This document shows, in pieces, positions 34,555 to 45,497 of a stretch of 64,000 nucleotides of DNA (the stretch's first letter is position 1; the number at the start of each line of letters is the position of its first letter). Below the pieces are notes generated by a model, which made no database searches, was not told the origin of the DNA, and saw nothing but the letters and a program-made list of their open reading frames with translations. Made by a program: the position numbers and the translations under genes. Source of the stretch: Blakeslea trispora (Eukaryota > Mucoromycota > Mucoromycetes > Mucorales > Choanephoraceae); contig JAIWNE010000028.1 of the NCBI GenBank assembly GCA_025331445.1, positions 267,829 through 331,828 on the forward strand, given 5' to 3'.

Positions 34555-35440
34555 AAGGAGTTGGTATCTAGATTGGATATCTACTAATTAAGTATTCTGT
34601 TGCTTATTTTAGGCAAATGATATAATAATGGCTAGTTTTCTTTTGTTGTTATCCTGTTCTTTTTTTTTCTTTTGCAAGATGAACGAAAAAGAAACAAGAG
34701 AAAGCGGTGAGATAAACAGAAGAGGAAAAATCTTGGTATATAACCCATAAATTGAGTTTTTTTTTTTTTTTTGGTCTTTTCCGTAATGAACAATATTGTA
34801 ATACAACATGAGACGGAGTAGCAAGTGCGTTAGGAAATAAGGTTGTACACATAGCCTTTCTATACTGCAGGGATGATACCTCAAGTAATTCTTGATCTTT
34901 CAACATCTTTTTATTCAAATACCTTTTCAAATATCAGGTTCAGTCCCCAGTACCTTTTGAGAATTTGGATGAGAAACAAAAACTTGGATACTAAGGGGAG
35001 AGGGAGGTCTATCGATTTTTTTATATCTTTGTACGACAATGTTTTATAATGGAGTAAGGTATTACAATGTATTACCCTACACTCTATAACTTTGCATTTA
35101 AACTCATTGAAAAAGAAAACAAACAGTGAAATGCATCTTTTCCGTACTCTAAGAAGGGTGGCGTATCAAGCGGGTGCACGGAGTTTAAACATTGTAACTT
35201 AGCCATAAAGGTACAGATCACATTTTGCCCTTTTTTATCCTTTAAGCACTGCAGCTCTTCTTACTTCAACTATGAACTAATTGACAAGCAAAGGCTCTTA
35301 AAAGAAGAACTACTTCAAGAATCGGTTTTTCAAATCATTCATTATTGAGCTCTACAATGGACAGGAAGATGCTTTTGACAAGTACAATCTTGACATTGGC
35401 TAGGTATTAACAGGAGACTCAAAAAAAGTAACCAAGGGCT
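34555..35440. other. Intergenic region
   Basis: Promoter side of the LtrA gene and A-rich spacer. ORFs at 34609-34930 (minus) run through poly(A) and are not supported. Confidence 0.5.
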
Positions 35441-36260
35441 GTTCTACTCGCTACAAGAAATGCCTTGATAGCGCTTATCATGATAACGAAAGCTGTCCTT
35501 TCATTGGTAAAGATACGAGGCCTCTTCATACTTAGAAAGAATAAAAATGCAGATCTGTTTTCGTTGTAAAGAATCAATGAATCACAAAATGTGTAGTGCT
35601 GCTGTCGAATTCGTTTTGATCTAAATAAGATTAAAAAATTGATTAGCTGTATGGTCAATTGTCAAGGAAGACGCAGTCATGAAAAGTACAAACGTCTTCA
35701 TCTTTCTGAAGAAGAACACAAAGTTCTGCACGAAAAGGTGCAAAATGATCAATTTCTTACTCCAAAGAGCTTTGACATTGGCGTTACCTCTCTTCCTGGG
35801 CATTTCAGTAACATGGCCAAAGAAACAAGCTCTGCTCTAGGCAATCAAGATAGAGCCAAGTACCAACTGAATGCCACCAATCATTTTCTAGGCATCAACA
35901 AGGCCTCTGGCTTTTTGGATGATCTGAACAAGATGAAGAAAAAGTACAAAGGATACATTACATACGCCCAGGTTGCCAATGATAAAAACTTTGTCATTAC
36001 TTTTTCAGCTTTTGGTTTGATATAGTGCAATCTTCCCTTTGCAAGAAAAACTAATTGTAACAAGTGTTATTTATGAAGCATTTGCAAATGGCAAGAAGTA
36101 TCTGTGATCATCCGTAATCTGTATACCTAAAATGTTTGAGCATATGAATGTTGCAAAGAATCGCTTCCTTGGGCTGGTCATGGACTTTTCTTCAGCGACC
36201 AAATAAATGCTTTTGAGATGATTCCCTTTCAAGCCTTAAGCATGCTATTACATTATGTAC
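35440..36260 (+). pseudogene. Mutator-like (MULE) transposase-like relic
   Basis: The ORF 35639-36025 contains GRRSHEKYKRLHLSEEEHKV, DIGVTSLPGHFSNM, YQLNATNHFLGINKA and KKKYKGYITYAQVANDKNFV. Just upstream in another frame is ICFRCKESMNHKMCSAAVEF (a WRKY/FLYWCH-like Cys segment), and downstream, in broken frames, NVAKNRFLGLVMDFSSA. The order (zinc segment, helical linker, then a LGxxxDFS block) resembles MULE-type transposase-derived proteins common in Mucorales. Several stops and shifts separate the parts, so it is a relic. The family call is inference from pattern. Confidence 0.4.
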
Positions 36261-37406
36261 TTTTATTTAAAAACATCACCGTTATCAATAATATTACAGT
36301 TTGACAGCTTTTAATATAGAAGGAGTACACATACGTATGTATAAAGTTCAGAGCCCAAACTGTTAGGTGATGACGGCCGTGAAGCGAGTTGAGTGAGTAG
36401 ATCAACTAGTTTGTATATACTGTGTTGAACAATTCAACAATGAAGCTTTTGTTTTTTGACCATTACTGTTTCCATATGGTATCTTTTTCTTTTGGCAGTG
36501 TAATGCTCTTCAAAAATTGGACATGAACTTGTTATTGGACAAGACACACAATAAGAAAAAAGCCCAAAAGAGCAACTGTAAGTAAAGAATCAATTTGAAT
36601 AACATCAACAGAAGCACCCGTATCAATTATATGTATTAGAAAACCCTAATCCGCTGCCAGTCTATTGCAGCCAGAAAACCATGCAAGTCAGCACTCAAAA
36701 GGTCCTTGGTTTTTCATTGTTTTTGTGCAAGGAAAAAGATTGCCATGTCAGCATCCTGGCTCAGACTTCTCAACACGGAGCCACAAAGAACGAACTCAGC
36801 ATTTTGCTGTACATGGGGGCGTTCTAATCTTTTTACATTGTTGATTGCTTGTATCAACAAAATCTAGCAAAGTGCCTTAATGTGTTATAATTCAAAAATG
36901 TATGCGAAATTAATAAAAGTTGCATGCGTCTGACAGAAATTCTTTGTGGTCGTCAAAAGAAAGTCTTAACTCCAGAACAGCTTCATTAAAGAAATAGGCG
37001 ACGCTACGGAGAGTGTCAAAATTATCGTCAGTAACAACAACGTTTAGCCACAACTAGACTTTGGTTGCTGCATCTGTAGGCGATATCTATGCTCTTATAT
37101 AGATCCCATTTTTGGTCAATGAATCACAAAAAAAGAAAAATGATAGCTTATTTTAACCCTGCTTCCTGCATGTTGCTCAGAGATCAAGAAATAGTTCATC
37201 ACTAGACTTTGTTCTACATGCAAATAAACCTACCTGTAAATCATGACTGTATAACATAAGGGAAACAGATCAACTTTTCTAATTAATTGGAATTGATAGA
37301 AAACAAACAAAATATCTTTCAGCTATAGAGACACAGATAGCTTATAAGGGGGGGGGGAAAGCGCCTTGTAAGAGCGACTTCCATTTTTTTTTATGTATAG
37401 CTTCAA
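36261..37406. other. Intergenic region with a short ORF relic
   Basis: A stretch at about 36640-36828 reads NPNPLPVYCSQKTMQVSTQK, then FLCKEKDCHVSILAQTSQHG in one frame, but has no start or family. It may belong to the same decayed element as 35440-36260. A small perfect inverted repeat TGTTGAA-CAA-TTCAACA lies near 36423. A G9 run is at about 37350. Otherwise nothing is supported. Confidence 0.4.
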
Positions 37407-39480
37407 CTAAGTAGATGGTTTTATTGAGAGACAGTCTGAAGGTCTTTCGCAAAACGAAATATAACAAGTAGCGTCATAAATGACAGATATCCATGGATGA
37501 GAAGATTGGTCGTAGTATTCTATATGATGCTGCATACTCCGATTATCACCGGATAGAAGGCTTTTGATAGGTGACACTCCATAATTAGCACAAATGTTGT
37601 ACATGTAATGAAGCTTATTTAGCATTTGGCAGATAGACTGAATCTGTGCTCTGATATCCTTTGGCAGATATTTGTTATCTGGAAAATTCAAGGTTAAAAG
37701 CAAATCGACCACTACAATCAGAGATTCGTAACCGATAACAGCCAATTTACCTTGTGTTTTTTTTTCGCTTATTAGTAAAGAAAAAAAACTCTTTTATACA
37801 AAGTACATGATACTTACATTGTTTCTTATTCAACGCCACTTCAAACGAACGGTGAACGAGTCTGACAATCAAATGAAGAAGCTTGGACAATTTCTCTATG
37901 GATTTCTGCAGAACATAGCTAGAGAGTTGTTCATTCATTGTCTGACTAGGTAGAGGTTGTAACACAAAACAATGAATCCAGAGCTGAAGAAGACAAAAGT
38001 CACTAAATGCAAGCAGCTTGATGCCATCTGTTGTCTGGCGAATGGCTGCCTCACATGCTTCTTGATTATGATAATCGTCGCAGAGACGGATATCATCAGG
38101 TACCATAGACACCCATTCATCTATGAAAGTCTCTAATCTAACAAGTGATTCAAAACTAAATACGCCTATTTTCCCGACATAAGCAAGATTGACTTGTTTC
38201 TAAATTGAAAAAAGAAAGTTGATATTACTGCCATAAGAGAAAGAGAGCAGAGCAACTTACTAGAATTTGAGTCAAGAACGGATTGTTAAGAGCCCAAATA
38301 TTCCAATTGCACGCTCGAATTAATTGTCTTGTCTCTTCGTCTTCATCTGCTATTGCCTCCAACTGCGGAATAAGACAAGATTGTGCGTAGAAATTCTCAT
38401 TGGCTACACAATTGATGATACGACGAAGGAAGATGATGAAATAAAAATGTCGCTTAAATAAAGCTCGACCAATACTTTCGGTAACCTCCTTCTTCTTGAA
38501 ATCTCTTTCTAAATCCAAACAAAGACTATACGCTAAATCAAGCAGGTGTCTACAGTCAGAAAATCTAAAGGTGACGTGCATGTACTGGGCTACCAAGACA
38601 ACGGCATTCACGTTCTCTAGTCGTTTCGAGTAGTCATCAAATTGATCCAAGATAATAGACTTGCATCGTTCGAAAAAATAGTCGGCAAGCGCTCTCTGCT
38701 CTTGTGGACTTATCATGTTCATATGATCACAGGGTGTTGCACAGACAAGACAACATATACTGAGAGTGATCAAATCAAGCAAGGGATCATCCAGGGTCGA
38801 ATAACGTGCGTAGAATGAGGGTTTGTGTAGACAGAGGTTGAACATGCTATGGCATTGAAAAAAGATAGCCACCATTTGATCTACTAAGGCTCGAGAAATT
38901 GGCTTTTTTGATGGCATGAGACTACATATTGGCTGATTAGGTCTCTCCAGCACGGATAAAAAAAAATTAACCCAATTGCCGTGATGCTGTTGTGTAAATA
39001 GCAGTAAAGGCTCTGAGCGATTGATGGAACATATGTCTGGTGTTCCACAATCAGCACTTAAGGGTGATAGATACTGTATAGGTAGTAGATCGCTTATACT
39101 CTTGATGGACGTATCAATGGATATCATACCATTGCGTATCTGAAATTGCCAGCCATGGAAATGTCTTGACATGGCAGATACTAATGCGCTCAGCTTATGT
39201 TGATTTATCTCCTTTTCTATACATTGCATGGCTAGCTTTAATTCCTCTATTTGAGTATTGTATAGCTTGAGTCTCGTTTGCTCTTCTTGATTACTGAATG
39301 ACTGAACGCATGGCTGATGCAGACGTACACATCGAGCACAAGGTTGTGTCGGATCGGATCGGATACACTTTCGACGTTGATCACGGCAATCTAGCTTTTT
39401 GTGTTGGACAAAAGAATATGAATAGACAGAAGAAGAAGAAGAAACTATTTACCAGCACAAGGTTTTATAGTCATTTTCAT
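37407..39480 (-). CDS. Zn2Cys6 fungal transcription factor
   Basis: Four exons, 39480-39453, 39390-38261, 38199-37818 and 37750-37407, join in frame to 627 residues. The splice of exon 1 to exon 2 builds the binuclear zinc cluster CADCRDQRRKC and CARCVRLHQPC (CX2CX6CX8CX2CX6C); the first Cys comes from exon 1, which confirms the tiny 28-nt exon. A heptad-like linker (RLKLYNTQIEELKLAMQCIE) follows. The middle fits the fungal-specific transcription factor domain (PLLDLITLSICCLVCATPC, HLLDLAYSLCLDLERDF, ALFKRHFYFIIFLRRIINC). It is a sequence-specific nuclear regulator; the target is unknown. The DNA-binding domain is at the extreme N-terminus. Confidence 0.88.
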
Positions 39481-40339
39481 TTTTATACAAAAAAATATAT
39501 ATATATATAAATAAATAAGCCAGTGAGAGTGAAAGACTGTACACTTTATTCGGAGATGAAAAGATTCCTTGTAACCACAGATCTTTCGATTGATCTAGGA
39601 AAATGAAAGTCTGGTTGCTGGTTTTGATTTTGCCACTCGATTTCTCCCTCTGCCGATCAGAAGGTTCCTAATCGACTGGAGGCTTTGAGCTGAAAATCGA
39701 ATGCTGCCACAGCTATCTTTGAATACAAGACATAAACGATGATGATAAAAGAAAAAGACTCCTGCTTCTTTTTGTATGACAAACATAAATCCGAGAAAAC
39801 TACCTGTTTTGTGAATGCTTGATTGTTCTATGTGATTACGTAATATTGGAATTTCTAAAACGATCACTGCTGTACCTTTTCCAAAACAATCAATCTTTTG
39901 ACAGACACGGTTATTAGCCTGAAAGATGATCCTTTCCGCAAAAAAAAATAAAATTATGCTGATGAAATTTTGTTTGTTTCACTTAAAAAAAGGGAGATTC
40001 TTTTTTTTTTTTTTCCTTTCCTAATGTTTCAACAATTCAAAAACATCTTTCCAACTACCTCACTAAACATACGTTCAATAACAGAATCAGTAGGGTAAAC
40101 TTATGCCATGTCATTTCAACAAATAGACTCATCTCTTTGTTAGACTGAATGAGGCAGATTGGAATCGTGCAGGTGTTGAGAGGTAAAGAACTAGAAAGAC
40201 ATTTATTTGAGTTTTAAGCTAAATGGACGTCTAGATTTGAGGCTATTCGAAATGAATTCCAAAATCTAAACAACATGTTACTGAATCGGTCTGACTCGAG
40301 GTAGATATAATATTGAAGCAAAGAGAGAAATAGCAACTC
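39481..40339. other. Intergenic region with possible small minus-strand ORF
   Basis: A minus-strand frame from about 39940 to 39595 (AERIIFQANNRVCQKIDCFG, then VLEIPILRNHIEQS and SFLGFMFVIQKEAG) stays open for over 110 codons, but I could not place a start codon or first exon. It could be a small gene of unknown function (low confidence). The rest is AT-rich spacer with T/A runs near 39995. Confidence 0.35.
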
Positions 40340-41363
40340 ATGCCTTATTACAGTGATTCTATATCCAATCATTCACCCAAGCCTGAAATACCTTCATTAA
40401 CTCAATTAGAGGCAACAGGCAAACTGATAAGTCATATACAGCAAGGATGGAACACGATTCATCAATCTAACCAATCAAATTTCGAGAAGGCAAAGGTAAA
40501 CAAGTATGCTTTCTTTTTTCTCGATAAACAAAAAAAAAAGACAAAAAATGGACTAAAGTAAAAGGAGGGACATTAGAGAGCGGAAGTATTGCTGAAACAA
40601 TTGCAGTCAACAGGAGAAGCACATTACAGAGTGTGTAATCAAGTAGAATACATATCCAATGATATTGAAGAGACTCATCAACTTTTAGACACACTTCAAA
40701 GTTCTGCTGGTAAGTAAATGAACTCGTTTCTTTTCTCCTTCTCCTTTCAACTGATTAACCATTTGGTTTTTTTTTATTCAGTTAATTTGGCGAAATCATT
40801 GAGCCAGATAGAGGCAAAGATAGATGTTATCTCAAAAGATTATGAGCAACATGAATTCGAACTATGGAAACAAGAGCAAGAGAGGGAACTTATGGCTGAG
40901 ATGGCACTCAAGAGAGAAGCACTAAAGCAAAAGGAGACTGCCTTACGCGAGCAATATGAACAATATGATTCAATGCAACAAAAGAAAAGGCTTGAACTTT
41001 ACGAGGCGAATTTCAATGCCGAACTTGAGGATTACAAACGAAGACGAGAAACAGAGGTATCTTCATTATACTCGAGTAAGTTTCTGTATTGTATCGCATC
41101 TGTTTCGAGGGGGGTTTTTTTTAAGCATATTCTTTTTTTTTTCGAATAAAGATAGAAGCAATCCATCAAGCCATTTGCCTACAACATCATTAGAACAACT
41201 CAAGATTGAGGACAATCAGGACTTGTCTGGATTTTTGCAGGATCAAGACACAATTGAATTATCAAAGAAAAAGGATTTAATGCATTCATCAAGCAGTGAT
41301 GAGGATGAGGATGATCGTAGAGTAGAGATTTTGGCTGATGAAGAAGACTATCAAGACTTGTAG
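40340..41363 (+). CDS. Coiled-coil protein, dysbindin-like (BLOC-1 subunit)
   Basis: Four exons, 40340-40495, 40577-40709, 40782-41075 and 41152-41363, join in frame to 264 residues. The order is that of dysbindin: a helical N-terminus (KLISHIQQGWNTIHQSNQSN), VEYISNDIEETHQLLDTLQ, a long coiled coil (SQIEAKIDVISKDYEQHEFE, then EMALKREALKQKETALREQY and YEANFNAELEDYKRRRE), and an acidic tail (SSSDEDEDDRRVEILADEED). Dysbindin is a BLOC-1 subunit in endosome-to-lysosome-related organelle sorting. The length and order fit, but coiled coils are easily over-matched. The stop is 33 nt from that of calcineurin A. Confidence 0.6.
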
Positions 41364-41396
41364 TTTGACCTCTTTTTTTAATTAAAGTAAAGATGT

Positions 41397-43478
41397 TTAT
41401 GAGTTATCTTTTTCAGGTTGAGATGCAATTGCATCTGCTATTCGAGACAAATCTTCATCTTTTTCCAAATAAGCATCTCTAATTTTGGAGGCAGTGTTCT
41501 CTTGTTGGATAGCATTCATACCCTGTCGTGATGTAGAAGGCAATCGCTCATTCTCAATGTCTGAGCGCCTGGCTTCTTCAAATGTAGTGATTGCTATTGA
41601 GATGTTTAGGAAAAAAGGGGGGAAATAATGCCAAAAAGTAGATGATGTTGTCTTCACTTACCTTTTCGAAGTCCCTCAGATCCTAGCCCCAAAGTTCCTG
41701 TGGGCATTCTGCTTGAATTGGATAAATTCTTAAGCTCCATCACAAGTTCAGAGTTTTCTCTTAATACAGTGAATGCACGAGACATCTTGCCAATAGCCAT
41801 TACTTTACTTTTGATGACTTGTCGTCTCTCTGGCGTCATTGTGTCCACTGATGTGGGCTCTTCAGTCTCCTTGGCTAGTTCTTCTTGAGAACATATGTTC
41901 AGTATAGTCAAGAGCATAGTTGTAACTAAACCCCATTCTTTGGTTAGTTTAGGAGTCCCCTTTTTTTTCTGAGAAAATTCAAGACTTACTCTTTTCTCCA
42001 ACAAATGGCAAACTCCAATCAAATACATTCATAAAGTTAGGTAAATAGTATGGATGTGGAGAAGCATGAAATTGTCGAATGTTGAGTACGTTTTCATCAT
42101 ATCGAAGTACAGCAGCCTTGTTGTTGTAAGTATCACAATAGTTGGGTGCTGAAAATATAGTGATCAAAGCTGGAAATCCCGTTGATTTGTTCTTACGATA
42201 CATCCGATAACTAGAATGTCATGAATCAGTTTCTCCGTTTTGTTGCTGTTGTTGTTCTTACCCATCAGCTTGTGCCTCATGTGCTCTTACAACAGATAAT
42301 AGATTGTTTCTTTGAAGGAATTCGCAAGTTGCATTGTAGCTAAATGAACAACATGGTTTATCAACATTTGCCCTCTATCCCAAAATTAAGCGATCTATCC
42401 TTTACCTATAAAAATATGAGCATCCTCTAATATGATTATGTTCAAATCCAGCATGTGAGTCATTATCATATTCCTCAAACGGATCTGCCCAAACAAGATC
42501 GCACATCAATCCACTAGTAGGTGTTTCTTGAAAACGATTAATCTATTCGTCTGATATTAGAACAAGATATAGCTTATAAAAAAGACGAAATAAAAAAAAA
42601 GTAGAAAAAAATATCACCTTGTCAATATCTTTTAACGTCTTCAGCTCGGGTGAAAGCCCACCATGAACACAGAGGAACTGATCATTCACTACAGCAGCAA
42701 GAGGCAAACAATCAAAACATTCCATCGCTACATTGTAAACTTTTTCCGAGTATTTCTTTTGACCTAACAATAAAATATAGATTCAAGTTAGTCACTCTAA
42801 TTTGTATTTTTCTTCTTTTTTTTTTCTTTCTACAAGGTGAACCTGCATTCAAGCTTAAAAGTGAAATATTCTGTCAAGTGTCGACATTCATGATTTCCGC
42901 GTAATAAGAAAAAAGTGTCTGGATACCATAGTTTATGGGCCCATAGATAAAGTACACACTGATTTCATTTAGCTACTATCCAGCACTATAAAAAGACCTG
43001 CCATTGTTTACCTCAATAGAGTAATAACCTCTGTCCACATAGTCTCCTAGAAATAGATAGATAGTGTCTTTGGGATCACCTCCAATGCTGAACAATCTCA
43101 ATAGATCATAATACTGTCCATGTATATCACCACATACAGTGATTGGTGCAGGTATTTTCAGTACATTTGGCTCTTTCTTCAACAAATCTCGAGTGTCGTA
43201 CAGGATCTTTAATGCTTGTTCTTCAGTCAATCTTCCTTCTTTCTGAAAATGCTCTTTCAAGAATGCCAAGTCTGGTTTGCCTTTTGACCACAATTGATCA
43301 TCCGTTGGTTTCTTAAAAGCAGGCGGTTCTACGTCTGTTTCAGAAATAGCAATTAGATTTCTTTTTTTTTTTTCTGTTTAGCTTGCTGGCTTATGTCACC
43401 TTTGCAGATACGTTCTTGAGTGGAAGTGGTTTCTGAATGATTGTCTTCTTGAACCGAATGCTTTTTATCAATTGACAT
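41397..43478 (-). CDS. CNA: Calcineurin A (PP2B catalytic subunit)
   Basis: A multi-exon gene; exon 1 is 43478-43400 ([16 protein letters not shown]) and exon 2 43334-43012. Metallophosphatase motifs follow in order: GDIHGQ and GDYVDRG in exon 2, RGNHEC in exon 3, then [31 protein letters not shown] and [12 protein letters not shown]. The C-terminal part has the B-subunit and calmodulin-binding region ([38 protein letters not shown]) and an autoinhibitory segment [19 protein letters not shown]. Calcineurin is the Ca2+/calmodulin-activated phosphatase that controls stress responses, and in Mucor dimorphism. Mucorales carry several paralogues; which one this is cannot be told. All regulatory regions are intact. 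Confidence 0.95.
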
Positions 43479-43913
43479 AATGCTGCAAAATAAAAAGAAG
43501 AAGAAGAAAAAGGATAAAAAGAAAACTCTTGACTTTACACAATGATTGCATCAAAAAAAAAAATAGAAAGTCAGCTTTCAGGTAAAGTCATGACACATAA
43601 AAAAAAAAAAGATCTCCCACACATGAAAATCCATTCATTCTCAACCTTTTTTCAATGATAAATCAAGACCGTGTAACCTTTTATTTATGCATTTTTTCTG
43701 AATAAATGACAGACAAAAAATGATTTGTTCGACTGTTAAGAGAAAGATGACAATTGTAGCAATACACTGACTCGTTGTTTTCTGTAAACAATGTGTTGCA
43801 ATAGATGCATTGTACTAGAGCAATTAATGTAAGCAATTGAAATGTTAAATCAAACGCTGTTGATAAAAAAGCAAACTGTTACAAGTAAAGGCTTAGAGAA
43901 ACTAAAAGCAGAT
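43479..43913. other. Intergenic region
   Basis: Promoter side of calcineurin A, with A-rich runs. No gene is seen. Confidence 0.5.
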
Positions 43914-44670
43914 GAGTATATCCGAGGAGATTATACATAGGCAAGTATCACGTAGAAAGAGAGAGAAAGAGACTCAAGCAGAACCATTGACTGTGATGTC
44001 TGTAAGTATTATTGTGGAGCAAGATAGAAAATAGACTTTTTATTCAGGTGAAGAGAAAAAGTGTTAAACACGATAAAAAACTCTTCTTAAAGCAATCTGA
44101 GAAGGTGTATGGTGGTTCAGATGCGGTAAATACTGTTAAGATACAGTTGGATGGGCACATTTGGAAGCAGAGATGGAAGCAGAGATGGAAGCAGAGATGG
44201 AAGCAGAAATAGAGACAGAAGCAGGGACCCAGCAAGGCATCAGTAAAGGCATCAGTAAAGGCAAGTCTTGAGTTGTTTAGTAATAGAGTCACCTCCAACA
44301 ACAAAGCAAGACAAGAAAAAGTAAGAACGCAGAGGGTAAGCCTTCCTTGACTTACTTTTTTGAATAAGCCAAAGAAGACTCAGTTCTGTTCGCACTATCC
44401 CAAATCCTTAGCAAACCCCATACCAGTCAACTAACGAGGAATAGTACAAGTATGTCTGTACCCGCTTCCTCTGCCCAGATCCCTACAGGACACACTCATA
44501 GTGTTAACAGATCAGGCGGCGTAATTGCCCTCAGTCATTCCGACTTCAGTCCCAATACTAGAAAACGAGAGGTCGTTCGCGAAAATGGACTAGATTCCGG
44601 TCGTAAGCCACTTTATATAGGATCAGGAAAGGCAGCATCAGTCTTTGTCCTTACCCCCCATCAAGCTTGA
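43914..44670 (+). CDS. Unresolved multi-exon lysine-rich gene
   Basis: MSISEEIIHRQVSRRKREKE starts at about 43914 and can be spliced at GTAAGT (43999) to VKRKSVKHDKKLFLKQSEK and VYGGSDA. After that, several splice patterns are possible across a 12-bp tandem repeat (GAAGCAGAGATG, 44163-44205) and a GCATCAGTAAAG doublet. A later intron (GTAAGCCTT…AATAAG, near 44335-44369) leads either to PKKTQFCSHYPKS or to EDSVLFALSQILSKPHTS and then MSVPASSAQIPTGHTHSV…SVFVLTPHQA ending at 44670. The last part may also be its own gene from 44452. No family is recognised. Confidence 0.4.
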
Positions 44671-45248
44671 AGTAGAGGCAGAAGCACCAAGAGAAGAAGA
44701 GAGAGGCAGAGAGAACGAGTAAAAAGGATTTGTAGAGAGTTTGAAAGCATTTGTAGTTTTGTAGTTTTGTAGTTTTGTAGTTTTGTAGTTTTGTAGTTTT
44801 GTAGTTTTGTAGTTTTGTAGTTTTGTAGTTTTGTAGATGGAAAGGCACGCGTATTTTCTTCTTTTTTGTAGATAATGTTTTTTTTTTGCTCTTGGTGCAA
44901 TAATAGACTTGCGTAGATTGCAGATTTTTAGGCTATACACGACAAAGCAAGTTAGATAAGAGCATTGTTAAAGAAGAGTATTTTGTTACTTGCCTTTGAG
45001 GTTGTCTGGGTGACAAAGTTTCAAGATGTAGTTGATTTGACTTTGATAAAGAGAGAGAAAAAGAGGGAGAAAATGATCATTACGTTCTGTTTACTTCAAA
45101 TACACGCTAAAAAAAACCAGTCATCCAATCAGAGCCCGGCATCTCTATTGTATCTATCCCATCAGTAAACAGAAAAAAACATGTGATAACCAATAGGATC
45201 AGTAAATTAAAGGGCGTTGAGAAGTAAACAAACTAAGAGATGCCATGC
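44671..45248. other. Spacer before the first 3-kb repeat
   Basis: Contains the 8-bp minisatellite and A/G-rich sequence. No gene is supported. Confidence 0.5.
44751..44837. repeat. 8-bp minisatellite (TTTTGTAG)n
   Basis: About eleven head-to-tail copies of TTTTGTAG. Because the unit is 8 bp and lacks stops in some frames on the minus strand, it makes three overlapping long reading frames (KTTKLQNY repeats) that are not genes. Confidence 0.95.
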
Positions 45249-45461
45249 TATTTCATGCCGACATTCACTCTCCTGTATTTTTGATTGTGACAGCCAAACT
45301 CCTCTTTAATTTGCAGTGATACTTGTCCAACAAGTCAGATAAGCTTAAAAGATGACACTCGAGAAAAGAAGAAGAAGAGTGAAGAATGAACAAGTACTGC
45401 TGTCATCTAAACAAAAGAATAATAAGCAGTTTCATTTGTACTCATCTGAGTTGAAAAGGCT

Positions 45462-45497
<36 letters not shown>

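Noticed and set aside
44638..44940. Three overlapping minus-strand ORFs with KTTKLQNY repeats
   Set aside because: They come only from the 8-bp TTTTGTAG minisatellite, which is open in all frames of one strand.
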